Positions 51,038 to 59,758 of a DNA stretch of 64,000 nucleotides are shown in pieces. The translations under genes were made by a program, and so were the position numbers. Origin of the DNA: JACMNW01 sp031406155 (lineage in GTDB: Bacteria; Pseudomonadota; Alphaproteobacteria; Rhodobacterales; Rhodobacteraceae); assembly GCA_031406155.1 (NCBI GenBank), contig JANOGW010000059.1:62001-126000 (forward strand), written 5' to 3'. The stretch's first letter is position 1. Each line of letters begins with the position of its first letter. The notes under the pieces are model-generated. The model made no database searches. It was given only the letters and a program-made list of their open reading frames with translations, and was not told the origin of the DNA.

Positions 51038-52069
51038 TCACTCCGTTGCAGAGGATCGGGCCCAGAGGTTGACCGCTTCTTCCGACGAGATCAGGTCGAT
51101 CTGCGTCAGTTCATCTGCCGTGAAGTCCAGATTCGCGATGGCACCCGCACAATCGACAACCTGTTCCGGTTTGGACGCCCCGATCAACGCCGTGGTGATC
51201 ATTCCGCCGCGCAGCACCCAGGCCAGCGCCATTTGCGCCAGGGTTTGGCCACGCTTTTGCGCCATTGCATCCAGCGCGCGAACAGACTCGATTGCGCGCG
51301 GGGTAATCACCGCCGGATCAAGGCTTTTGCCTTGTGACGCACGGCTGCCTTCGGGAATGCCTTTTAGATATTTTCGAGTCAGAATGCCTTGGGCAAGCGG
51401 CGTGAAGGCGATGGACCCTATGCCAAGATCGGCCAGCGTCTCGCGCAGACCGTCTTTTTCGACCCAGCGATTGAGGATGTTGTAGCTCGGCTGGTGGATC
51501 AAACACGGCGTGCCGAGCGATTGCAAAATCGCAACGGCTTCACGGGTTTTCGCGGAATTATAGCTGGAAAGGCCGACATACTGCGCGCGTCCCGACCGCA
51601 CGATGTGATCGAGCGCGCCCATGGTTTCTTCCAGCGGCGTATCGGGGTCAAAGCGGTGCGAATAGAAGATATCGACGTAATCAAGGCCCATGCGTTTGAG
51701 CGATTGATCACACGATGCGATCAGATACTTGCGCGACCCCCATTCGCCGTAAGGGCCGTTCCACATGTGGTAGCCCGCTTTGGAAGAAATGATCAGCTCG
51801 TCGCGAACATGTTTGAAGTCAGTTTTCAGGATCTCGCCAAAAGCGGATTCGGCACTGCCCGCTGGGGGGCCATAGTTATTGGCCAGATCGAAATGGGTGA
51901 TGCCATTGTCGAAGGCGGCATGGCAAATGGCGCGTTTGGTATCATGCGGCGTGTCATGCCCGAAGTTGTGCCACAGGCCCAGCGAAATGGCGGGCAGCAT
52001 CAGCCCGGACCGGCCCGTGCGGCGATAGATCATCCGGTCGTAGCGATTTTCGGCTGGGTGGTAGGTCAT
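51038..52069 (-). CDS. Aldo/keto reductase (YghZ / L-glyceraldehyde-3-phosphate reductase-like)
   Basis: I chose the ATG at 52069 (343 residues, GAAGGG upstream); ATG 52084 is an alternative and the open frame to 52243 is unlikely coding. The catalytic tetrad is visible: Asp and Tyr in HFDLANNYGPP, Lys in ISSKAGYHMW and His in YSHRFDPDTPLEETMGAL. The sequence style matches the YghZ group, NADPH-dependent reductases of short aldehydes. It follows xylA by 76 bp on the same strand, so it may be cotranscribed with the xylose genes and handle sugar-derived aldehydes. Confidence 0.88.
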   Translation of the reverse strand: MTYHPAENRYDRMIYRRTGRSGLMLPAISLGLWHNFGHDTPHDTKRAICHAAFDNGITHFDLANNYGPPAGSAESAFGEILKTDFKHVRDELIISSKAGYHMWNGPYGEWGSRKYLIASCDQSLKRMGLDYVDIFYSHRFDPDTPLEETMGALDHIVRSGRAQYVGLSSYNSAKTREAVAILQSLGTPCLIHQPSYNILNRWVEKDGLRETLADLGIGSIAFTPLAQGILTRKYLKGIPEGSRASQGKSLDPAVITPRAIESVRALDAMAQKRGQTLAQMALAWVLRGGMITTALIGASKPEQVVDCAGAIANLDFTADELTQIDLISSEEAVNLWARSSATE

Positions 52070-52145
52070 CTCGGCGCCCTTCATGGCGGGGGCGCGACTG
52101 ACCCCACCGTCGCATGAGTATTTGGACGAAGAAAAAGCTGCAAGG

Positions 52146-53447
52146 TCAGATGAAGCGGTTCCACAGGTTTTCAAGGCGCTCCTGTTTGCCCGAACGTGGG
52201 GTGGGATTGATGTTCTGGGCAAGGACATCGGCGGCGATGGCATCCAGAGACGAGGTCAGCATGGCCTTGTTTTCAGCCTTGTCCCAGCCTGCATAGCGGT
52301 CTGCGCGGTTGGCTTCCAGACCCCCATCGGCCAGCAGGGCGGCGGCGGCTTTCATGGCGCGCGCGCAGGTATCCATGCCACCGACATGCGCAAGGATCAG
52401 ATCGGCCGGATCAAGGCTTTGACGGCGGATCTTGGCGTCAAAATTGGTGCCGCCGGTGGTATAGCCGCCTGCGCGCAAAATCTCGTAGAAGGCCACGGCC
52501 TTTTCGGCGTGATTGTTGGGGAATTGATCGGTGTCCCAGCCGGATTGATAGTCATTCCGGTTCATGTCGATAGACCCGAAAATGCCGAGGGAGGCTGCGA
52601 GAGCAATTTCATGCTCGAAGCTGTGACCCGCAAGGATGGCGTGGCCCTGTTCGATGTTCACTTGAACCTCTTTTTCCAGCCCGAAACGCTGCAAAAAACC
52701 AAAGACAGTGGCGACATCGTAATCATACTGATGTTTTGACGGTTCCTGCGGCTTCGGTTCGATCAGGATGGCCCCCTTGAAGCCCATCTTATGCTTGTAT
52801 TCGACAACCATCGACAGGAACCGCCCCGCCTGTTCAGCCTCGCGCGACAGGTCGGTGTTCAGCAGCGTCTCGTACCCTTCGCGACCACCCCACAGCACAT
52901 AGTTGGCACCGCCGAGTTTCATCGTGGCATCCATGCAGGATTTCACGGTTGCGGCAGCATAGGCGAACACCTCCGGATCGGGGTTAGTGGCGGCACCTGA
53001 CATCCAGCGCTTGTGGGAGAAGAGATTTGCCGTACCCCACAGCAGTTTGGTTTTATGGTTGGTTTGTTTGGTGCCGAGGTAATCAACGATTTCCTCAAGA
53101 TTGCGTTTGCTTTCCGCGAAGGTGGCACCTTCTGGCCGAGCATCGGCATCGTGGAAGCAATAGAACGGAACGTCTAGGATATCGAACATTTCGAACGCGA
53201 CATCGGCCTTCATCTTTGCCAGCGCCATGGTATCCCCGAACCATGGCCGATCAAAGGTCTGCCCGCCGAACGGGTCACCGCCCGGCCAGGCGAATGAATG
53301 CCAGTAGGCCACGGCAAAGCGCATGTGATCTTCCATGCGTTTGCCCATGATCACTTCATCCGGGTTGTAGTGGTGGAAGGCGAATTCGTTCGTTGACGAC
53401 AGGCCTTCGTATGTGATCGCCGGAATGTCTTTGAAAAAATCGGTCAT
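52146..53447 (-). CDS. xylA: D-xylose isomerase
   Basis: XylA converts D-xylose to D-xylulose. The 433-residue protein is full length. Metal and substrate residues lie in CFHDADARPEG, WGGREGYETLLNTDL, EPKPQEPSKHQYDYD, NIEQGHAILAGHSFEHE and DMNRNDYQSGWDTDQ. Its ATG overlaps the xylB stop by 4 bp. It is cytoplasmic and acts between the transporter XylF/H and the kinase XylB. Confidence 0.98.
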   Translation of the reverse strand: MTDFFKDIPAITYEGLSSTNEFAFHHYNPDEVIMGKRMEDHMRFAVAYWHSFAWPGGDPFGGQTFDRPWFGDTMALAKMKADVAFEMFDILDVPFYCFHDADARPEGATFAESKRNLEEIVDYLGTKQTNHKTKLLWGTANLFSHKRWMSGAATNPDPEVFAYAAATVKSCMDATMKLGGANYVLWGGREGYETLLNTDLSREAEQAGRFLSMVVEYKHKMGFKGAILIEPKPQEPSKHQYDYDVATVFGFLQRFGLEKEVQVNIEQGHAILAGHSFEHEIALAASLGIFGSIDMNRNDYQSGWDTDQFPNNHAEKAVAFYEILRAGGYTTGGTNFDAKIRRQSLDPADLILAHVGGMDTCARAMKAAAALLADGGLEANRADRYAGWDKAENKAMLTSSLDAIAADVLAQNINPTPRSGKQERLENLWNRFI

Positions 53448-54883
53448 GGCAGATCCTTGATAGCAGTTTGGGCGGCGCGGAAACGGGCGTGACCCGCATC
53501 GAAAGCCGCAGACAGGGCGTGTACAGGGTCTATTTGACGGGCGATGGCAGGCAGCGTGGCAATCTCTGCGCCAGCACCGGTTGCAGCCATAAGGCCAAGT
53601 CGTGCCGCGCCGAATGCACCGCCGAAATCACCGGCGACCGGCACTGAGACAGGGCAATTCAATGCGGTTGCGATGGCAGACAGCCAATAGTCGGACCTCG
53701 ATCCGCCCCCTACGGCCAGCAGGTGCTTCAATTTGGTGCCAGTGGCGGCCAGTGCATCGCGGCAATCGCGGATCGCGTAGGTTACACCTTCCAGCACCGC
53801 GCGGGTGCCTGCATCGCGGTCGGTGGCGTGTTCAAGGCCAAGAAACGCGCCACGCACGGATGCCGAATTCAACGGTGTGCGTTCGCCGCCAAGATAGGGC
53901 AGGAACAGCGTCTTTCCGGGTGCTTGCAAGGCCGACAGGGCTTTTGTCAGATCGGCGGCAGCAGCCCCTACCATCCCCGCATACCAGTTCAGCGAATCCG
54001 TCGCAGACAGCACAACCCCCATCTGGTGCCACGTGTTCGGAAGCGCATGGCAAAACGTGTGAACGGCGGTGGCAGGATCGGGGTGATAGCCGTTGTTTGC
54101 CGCAAACAACACGCCGGACGTGCCAAGGGAAACGAATGCTTCCCCCGCGCGCACCACGCCAACACCCACGCCTGATGCCGCGTTGTCACCGCCGCCGCCG
54201 GCGATGACCACAGTCTTGGGCAGGCCCCAACGACCGGCAAGTGCGGCGCGAAGCGTGCCGGAAACAGCAGAACCTTCAACCAGACGCGGCATCTGCGCGC
54301 GCGACAGACCGGTGGCGGTCAGCAGATCATCCGACCAGTCGCGCGCGCCAGTATCAAACCATGCCGTGCCGGCAGAATCGGACATCTCGCCCACATGATC
54401 ACCAGTCAGCCACAGCCGCAAATAGTCTTTTGGCAATAGGATCTTCGCGATCCTGCCCCAAAGCGCGGGCTCGTGCCTGCGGACCCAATCCACCTTTGGC
54501 GCCGTGAAACCGGGGAAAACGATGTTGCCCGAAATGCGCCGGAACATCGGATCGGCATCAAGATCTGCGGCTTCGTCCGCGCTTCGGGTGTCGTTCCACA
54601 GCATGCAGGGGCGCAGCACCTCGTCGGTCGCATCCAGCAAGGTAGCCCCGTGCATGTGGCCGGAAAGGCCAATGCCCTGCACGCGTGCAAGACCTTGCAC
54701 CGCCAGCGCATCCATGACCGCTTCCGCCGCAGCGATCCAGTCGCTGGGCGCTTGTTCAGACCAGCCATCATGCGGGCGGCTAACGGTCAGAGGTGCGCTC
54801 GCCTCGGCCAGCACGCGCTGGTCATCGTCGATCAGGATACCCTTCAGGCCCGAGGTTCCAAGATCAAGCCCCAGATACATCAC
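53444..54883 (-). CDS. xylB: Xylulokinase
   Basis: XylB phosphorylates D-xylulose to xylulose 5-phosphate for the pentose phosphate pathway. This 479-residue FGGY kinase has MYLGLDLGTSGLKGILID at the N-terminus, GLSGHMHGATLLD with the catalytic region near residue 80, and FLPYLGGERTPLNSASVRG. It overlaps both neighbouring genes by 4 bp. Confidence 0.97.
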   Translation of the reverse strand: MMYLGLDLGTSGLKGILIDDDQRVLAEASAPLTVSRPHDGWSEQAPSDWIAAAEAVMDALAVQGLARVQGIGLSGHMHGATLLDATDEVLRPCMLWNDTRSADEAADLDADPMFRRISGNIVFPGFTAPKVDWVRRHEPALWGRIAKILLPKDYLRLWLTGDHVGEMSDSAGTAWFDTGARDWSDDLLTATGLSRAQMPRLVEGSAVSGTLRAALAGRWGLPKTVVIAGGGGDNAASGVGVGVVRAGEAFVSLGTSGVLFAANNGYHPDPATAVHTFCHALPNTWHQMGVVLSATDSLNWYAGMVGAAAADLTKALSALQAPGKTLFLPYLGGERTPLNSASVRGAFLGLEHATDRDAGTRAVLEGVTYAIRDCRDALAATGTKLKHLLAVGGGSRSDYWLSAIATALNCPVSVPVAGDFGGAFGAARLGLMAATGAGAEIATLPAIARQIDPVHALSAAFDAGHARFRAAQTAIKDLP

Positions 54884-55638
54884 GCAGCCTTTGCAGGTTT
54901 CTTGCCCAGAATGATCATACCGAGGATGTCTTCATCGGTGACATCGTTGACGTTCACTGTACCGACCAGCTGGCCGTTCTTCATCACGGACGCGCGGTCG
55001 CACAGCTTCATCACGTTGTGAATGTCATGTTCGATCAGGAAGATGCCCAATCCTTGCGCCTTCAGTTCCTGGATAAGCTCCGACACCATCTGGGTTTCTT
55101 GCGGGCCAAGGGCTGCGGTCGGCTCGTCCATGATCAGGATCCGGGCGTTGAAATAGACCGCGCGGGCGATGGCAACCGACTGGCGCTGCCCACCCGACAG
55201 GGCCGATACCGGCACGTTGAACTTGCGGAAGTTCGGGTTCAGACGCTTCAGGATCTTGCGGGTTTCCGCCTCCATCTTGCTGTCGTTCACAAAACCCATT
55301 GGCGACACCAGTTCGCGGCCCAGAAACAGGTTCGACGCCGCATCAAGATTGTCGGCAAGTGCAAGCGTCTGATAAATCGTCTCGATGTTCTGGGCGCGGG
55401 CGTCGCGGGGATTGTTGATCTCGACCTTTTCGCCATTGATCAGGATATCGCCGCTGTCGGCCTGATAGGCACCCGACAGACACTTGATCAGGGTCGATTT
55501 GCCAGCCCCGTTATGACCCAGCAGGCCGACAACCTCGCCGGGGTAAAGATCGACCGTCACATGATCGACAGCCTTGATGCCGCCAAATGAGATCGAGATA
55601 TCGCGCAATTCGACCAGCGGCGTTCCCTTGTTCATCAT
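54880..55638 (-). CDS. Xylose ABC transporter ATPase, single-domain (XylG-like)
   Basis: With the ATG at 55638 (GAGGGG upstream) the protein has 252 residues; ATG 55635 is the second of two tandem ATGs. Walker A is GHNGAGKSTLIKCLSG, the signature is LSGGQRQSVAIARAV and Walker B is ILIMDEPTAALG. E. coli XylG has two fused ABC domains (513 residues); here there is one, as in the other sugar transporter of this window at 23710. It is cotranscribed with xylH and xylB. Confidence 0.9.
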   Translation of the reverse strand: MMNKGTPLVELRDISISFGGIKAVDHVTVDLYPGEVVGLLGHNGAGKSTLIKCLSGAYQADSGDILINGEKVEINNPRDARAQNIETIYQTLALADNLDAASNLFLGRELVSPMGFVNDSKMEAETRKILKRLNPNFRKFNVPVSALSGGQRQSVAIARAVYFNARILIMDEPTAALGPQETQMVSELIQELKAQGLGIFLIEHDIHNVMKLCDRASVMKNGQLVGTVNVNDVTDEDILGMIILGKKPAKAA

Positions 55639-55648
55639 GGCGTGCCCC

Positions 55649-56989
55649 TCACTTGACTTTTTTGCGGTAAAGATTGTCGAGATAGACGGCCAGCACCAGA
55701 ACAAGGCCAACGACAATGCGCTGAATGGCACTGTCAAACCCGATCAGCACCATACCTGATTGCAGGCTTTGCATCACCAGCGCGCCGAGGATTGCGCCAT
55801 AAATCGTGCCCAGCCCCCCCGCCAGCGACGTGCCGCCGATGACCGCAGCTGCAATGACATAAAGCTCGTCCAGTGTGCCCAGCGCGTTGGTCGCCGAATT
55901 CAGGCGGGCGCTTGCGATCACGGCGGCAAGTCCGGACAACATGCCCATCAGCGAGAATATCTTCAGCGTCATCCAGCGGGTGTTGATCCCCGCCAGAGCC
56001 GCCGCTTCGGGGTTGCCACCGATGGCAAAGACGTAGCGGCCAAAACGGGTGCGCGTCATCATGATGGTCATCAAAATGCCAACCACGATCAGGATCAGCA
56101 CGGGAATGGCAAAACCATGGCTGATGAAGGTGCCCTCGGGCAGGGTTTGCCCGGTCGCCTTGGCATAGTCCGCGACAATGCCCTTGGGCCAAGGATAGGC
56201 ATTTACCAGCAAGACAGACCCGATAATAGCACCGCATCCGACCGCCGCCAAAAGCGCTTCGGCCCACATCGGGCGCAGGCGGAAATCATGCACCCGGCGC
56301 TGTGCACGACCCGAGTGCAGCAGCCAAAGCACCCCACCGCAAGCCAGCAGCCCCACAATCCAGCTGCCCGTGGAACCGACTGCGCCATAGGGCCCGCCGC
56401 CAAGCAAGGCAAAGGTGGAATCAACCGGCGAGATGGTTTTGCCACCCGCCGAAATGAACGCCATGCCGCGCCAGACCATCAGCCCGCCCAGCGTAACAAT
56501 GAAAGACGGAATACCGCGATAGGCGATCAGCCAGCCATGGAACGCCCCGATCAACGCGCCCAACGCGAGCCCGACAAATGCGGTGATGATCCAGATCGAC
56601 CAATGGCCAAGGCCGACGTAGGCCGGCAACATTTCGACCTGCAAGATGCCCATCGCCATGCCGGTGACGCCGATGATCGACCCGACCGACAGATCAATGT
56701 TCCGCGTCACGATGACCAGAACCATGCCGGTCGCCATGATGCCGATGGAGGACGTCTGCACTGACAGGTTCCACAGGTTGCGCGGTGTCAGAAAGGCACC
56801 GGCCCCGTTGAAAACCACGCCATAAAGATGAAAGCCACCCCAGATCAACAACAGCGCGCCGAGCATTCCTAACAGCCGGGTGTCAATCTCGGTCGCATGC
56901 AGGAAACGCGCGACAGGGCCACCTTGATGGTCTGGCCCCGTCGTTGCGGAAGTTGTTGGAGGGTGGGCTTGGGTCATGTCCGGGTCCAT
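55649..56989 (-). CDS. xylH: Xylose ABC transporter permease (XylH-like)
   Basis: I favour the ATG at 56989 (446 residues); ATG 56977 or a start further upstream is possible, because no good ribosome-binding site is seen. A soluble N-terminal tail of about 55 residues precedes roughly ten transmembrane helices. Permease motifs are VTRNIDLSVGSIIGVTGM, GIPSFIVTLGGLMV and IGGTSLAGGLGTIYGAILG. A long central loop (about residues 225-265) matches XylH rather than RbsC. It forms the channel for XylF-delivered xylose. Confidence 0.9.
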   Translation of the reverse strand: MDPDMTQAHPPTTSATTGPDHQGGPVARFLHATEIDTRLLGMLGALLLIWGGFHLYGVVFNGAGAFLTPRNLWNLSVQTSSIGIMATGMVLVIVTRNIDLSVGSIIGVTGMAMGILQVEMLPAYVGLGHWSIWIITAFVGLALGALIGAFHGWLIAYRGIPSFIVTLGGLMVWRGMAFISAGGKTISPVDSTFALLGGGPYGAVGSTGSWIVGLLACGGVLWLLHSGRAQRRVHDFRLRPMWAEALLAAVGCGAIIGSVLLVNAYPWPKGIVADYAKATGQTLPEGTFISHGFAIPVLILIVVGILMTIMMTRTRFGRYVFAIGGNPEAAALAGINTRWMTLKIFSLMGMLSGLAAVIASARLNSATNALGTLDELYVIAAAVIGGTSLAGGLGTIYGAILGALVMQSLQSGMVLIGFDSAIQRIVVGLVLVLAVYLDNLYRKKVK

Positions 56990-57095
56990 CGCTGCTGAAG
57001 GGAAGGGAGGCGGCACATTGTGCTGATCTGGCGTTTTTGCCGCACCAAGGCCCGCAGGGGGGTCGGGCAGCGTATCCATTGGAATTTGGAGATAT

Positions 57096-57121
57096 CGGCG
57101 CCGGCCATGTGGCCGACGCCG
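57096..57121 (-). other. Long GC hairpin between xylF and xylH
   Basis: CGGCGCCGGCCA (57096-57107) and TGGCCGACGCCG (57110-57121) pair with a single mismatch across a 2-base gap, so the real loop is 4 bases. It lies 16 bp after the xylF stop. No T-tract follows on the - strand, so it more likely protects the upstream xylF message or slows polymerase than terminates. Confidence 0.55.
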
Positions 57122-57137
57122 AAAAGTCAGTCGGCCA

Positions 57138-58163
57138 TTACTGGCAGGCAGCGACGCCTTCCATGGCACCTTCGCAAGCCGCTTCTTTCGAAATGTGACC
57201 AGCGTCGATAGCAAGGTTCAGCGTGTCTTTGGTGATCGGTGTCGGATCAAGCAGAATGGCGTTCATTTCAACGCCTTTTTCACCGCCGGAGAACTTCACA
57301 GCACCGGCAACAGAATCCAGCGCTGCACCACCGGCAAGTGCCGATGCGATCTCACCGGCAGCTTTACCCAGCTGACGCGAGTCTTTCCAAACCGAAACGG
57401 TCTGGTTGCCGCGTGCAACTCGGTTGATCGCGGCAAGATCACCATCCTGGCCACCGACCGGGATATTCAGGCCCTGTGCGGCAAGTGCCGCAATGACGCC
57501 GCCTGCCATGCCGTCGTTTTGTGCAAGAACTGCATCGACGGCGTTGTTGTTGGCGGTAAGAATCTGCTCCATGTTCTTCTGAGCATTTTCTGGCTTCCAG
57601 CCGTCGGAGAACGACTCGCCTACAATCTTGATTGTACCGCCGTCAACGCCAGGCTGAATCACGCTCATCATGCCCTGCAGCAGGAACCCTGCATTCGGAT
57701 CGCCGGGATCGCCCTTGATGATCGCGTAATTGCCATCTGGCTTTGCAGCCACAACGGACTCCGCGATGATGCGGCCAACGCCGATGTTGTCAAATGTCAG
57801 ATAGAAGGTGCGCGCATCTTCGATCAGACGGTCATAGCCGACAACCGGAATGCCTTCGGCTGCTGCGGCTTCGATCGCAGGCCCAATGGCGTCTTTGTCC
57901 CATGCGTTGATGATCAGGGCATTCGCACCCTGCGAGATCAACGATTCGATATCCGTCAACTGCTTGGCTGACGACGATTCTGCATCAGACGAAATGTACT
58001 CGTCACCAGCAGCTTCAATCGCCGCTTTCATCGCAGCTTCGTCGATCTTCCAGCGCTCTTCCTGGAAGCTTGCCCAGGACACGCCGATTTTCTTGCCTTC
58101 AGCCAGTGCAGCGGTCGAGAAACCGGTCGCGGCGATGACTGCCAGCAGAATTGCATTACGCAT
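57138..58163 (-). CDS. xylF: D-xylose-binding periplasmic protein XylF
   Basis: I chose the ATG at 58163 (341 residues) because GGGAGG is 6 bases upstream and a signal peptide (ILLAVIAATGFSTAALAEG) follows directly. The CUT2-type binding fold is clear, with xylose-binding-protein hallmarks GVSWASFQEERWKIDEAAM, GYDRLIEDA, KGDPGDPNAGFLLQGM, LAQNDGMAGGVIAAL and GQDGDLAAINRVARG. It delivers D-xylose to XylH. It is the first gene of the leftward xyl operon, divergent from the ROK regulator. Confidence 0.95.
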   Translation of the reverse strand: MRNAILLAVIAATGFSTAALAEGKKIGVSWASFQEERWKIDEAAMKAAIEAAGDEYISSDAESSSAKQLTDIESLISQGANALIINAWDKDAIGPAIEAAAAEGIPVVGYDRLIEDARTFYLTFDNIGVGRIIAESVVAAKPDGNYAIIKGDPGDPNAGFLLQGMMSVIQPGVDGGTIKIVGESFSDGWKPENAQKNMEQILTANNNAVDAVLAQNDGMAGGVIAALAAQGLNIPVGGQDGDLAAINRVARGNQTVSVWKDSRQLGKAAGEIASALAGGAALDSVAGAVKFSGGEKGVEMNAILLDPTPITKDTLNLAIDAGHISKEAACEGAMEGVAACQ

Positions 58164-58227
58164 GATTATCCTCCCTATGGATGCGGCCAGCGAATGGCCG
58201 GTCCGACAGATTCGTCGGCACGCGGGA

Positions 58228-58260
58228 AAAATGGCGACAATAATTTCAGTTGTCAAATTA
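58228..58260 (-). promoter_or_regulatory. xylF promoter with overlapping 20-bp inverted-repeat operator
   Basis: On the - strand, a consensus TTGACA (58256-58251) and CATTTT (58233-58228) are 17 bp apart. TAATTT-CAGTTGTC-AAATTA (58241-58260), a perfect 6-8-6 inverted repeat, covers the -35 box. It is the natural site for the divergent ROK-family repressor. The remaining 212-bp gap shows no other gene. Confidence 0.6.
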
Positions 58261-58375
58261 AAAAACATGGTGGAAGCTGTGATCTGGCTGTCAGAGGATA
58301 GGTTTTCGCCGCACTGCGGCAATAAGCAGCGCTAGGCGAAAGAAAACCCCCGTATTTTGTTAGGAGAGCGAAGAA

Positions 58376-59653
58376 ATGCTGCCGCAGCTGCCATCGGAGG
58401 AGGCGTCAGAGGGTCGCAAGGGCTGCGGCCCGCTGATCCCGCCGCTGTCCGATACGCTGCGACCGCTTCGGCAACAGGTATTCGAACGTGTGCGCGCGAC
58501 CGGCCTTATTCCCCGGGTCCAGCTTGCCAAAGATTTGGGTGTCAGCCCTGCCTCGGTCACGACCATAACCCAGGAACTGCTGGAAGCGGGGTTGATCGAA
58601 GAGGTCGCAGCCCCCCGCGACGGCGAAGCAAGCCGTGGGCGACCAGCGGTTGCTTTGGGCGTGCGGGCCGGCGCGCATTTCGTCGCGGGGATGAAACTTT
58701 CCGACCGTGAACATACCGCCGTCATCGTCGATTTCGCAGGCAACCTGATTGCAGATGACGTCATTCCGCGCAAACCGGGCCCGATGTCGCTGGCCGAACT
58801 GCTTACAGCGATAGAAATGCTGTTGCAGCGGGTTTGCGACAAGGCGGGCATCGCACCGACACAGCTTTCCGCTATGGGTCTGGGTTTGCCCGGCTTTGTC
58901 GATTGTGTGGAAGGGATGGTCTACTGGTCCTCTGTTCTGGGGGTGCGCGCGGTACCGTTGGCGGCCGTAGCGGCGGCGCGGCTTGGACTGCCGGTCACCG
59001 TTGATAACGACGCAAATCTGGTGACGCTGGCAGAGCTGTGGTTCGGCGCGGGGCGGGGTCTTTCAGACTTCGCTGTCGTTACGATCGAACATGGCGTCGG
59101 CATGGGATATGTGCTGAACCACCGGATCTTTCGGGGCGGCCAAAGACTGGGGATGGAGTTGGGTCATACCAAGGTGCAGCTAGATGGCGCGCTGTGCCGA
59201 TGCGGCCAGCGCGGCTGTCTGGAGGCATATGTTGCAGATTACGCCCTTGCGCGCGAGGCGACGACGGCGCTGAATTGGGAACACAAGGAAGGCCAGTCGA
59301 TCTCGGTTGTGTTGGAAAGCCTGTATGACCATGCCAAGGCGGGAAATGGCGCTGCGCGGTCAATTTTCCGGCGTGCAGGCCGGTATCTGGCGGTCGGTCT
59401 GTCAAATGTGATCAATCTGTTCGATCCCGCATTGATCATCCTGTCTGGCGAACGGATGCGGTTCGACTATCTTTACGCCGCTGAAACGCTGGCCGAGATG
59501 GACAATCTGGCCATTGTCACCGGCAGGCCGCGCCCGCCGATCGAGATACATGCATGGGGCGATCTGCTGTGGGCGCATGGGGCTGCGGCATTGGCGCTTT
59601 CGGTGGTAAGTGACGGCCTGATCGCGCCGGGTCGGGACATTGCTGCACAGTAA
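58376..59653 (+). CDS. ROK-family transcriptional regulator, XylR-type
   Basis: This 425-residue protein starts at ATG 58376 with TAGGAGAG 6-7 bases upstream. An N-terminal winged helix (RVQLAKDLGVSPASVTTITQ) is followed by the ROK sugar-kinase-like domain with an ATP-site-like VTVDNDANLVTLAELWFGAG, the histidine region GMELGHTKVQ and the zinc site CRCGQRGCLEAY. ROK regulators of this type repress xylose genes until xylose binds. The divergent arrangement with xylF and the inverted repeat at 58241-58260 support that role. Confidence 0.9.
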   Translation: MLPQLPSEEASEGRKGCGPLIPPLSDTLRPLRQQVFERVRATGLIPRVQLAKDLGVSPASVTTITQELLEAGLIEEVAAPRDGEASRGRPAVALGVRAGAHFVAGMKLSDREHTAVIVDFAGNLIADDVIPRKPGPMSLAELLTAIEMLLQRVCDKAGIAPTQLSAMGLGLPGFVDCVEGMVYWSSVLGVRAVPLAAVAAARLGLPVTVDNDANLVTLAELWFGAGRGLSDFAVVTIEHGVGMGYVLNHRIFRGGQRLGMELGHTKVQLDGALCRCGQRGCLEAYVADYALAREATTALNWEHKEGQSISVVLESLYDHAKAGNGAARSIFRRAGRYLAVGLSNVINLFDPALIILSGERMRFDYLYAAETLAEMDNLAIVTGRPRPPIEIHAWGDLLWAHGAAALALSVVSDGLIAPGRDIAAQ

Positions 59654-59690
59654 CGGCGGCTAACGGAACCGGAAGGCGGTTTCCGCCGTT
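59652..59690 (+). other. Inverted repeats after the ROK gene (weak terminator candidate)
   Basis: AACGGCGG (59652-59659) can pair with CCGCCGTT (59683-59690), or an inner GGCGG-TTT-CCGCC (59675-59687) can fold instead. No T-tract follows. A direct repeat TTGACCGG occurs at 59712-59719 and 59734-59741, upstream of tamA. Confidence 0.35.
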
Positions 59691-59758
59691 GTGGTACTGG
59701 TTGCATTGCCCTTGACCGGCCAAACTGCAATAATTGACCGGTACAGTGGGGGCGTAGC

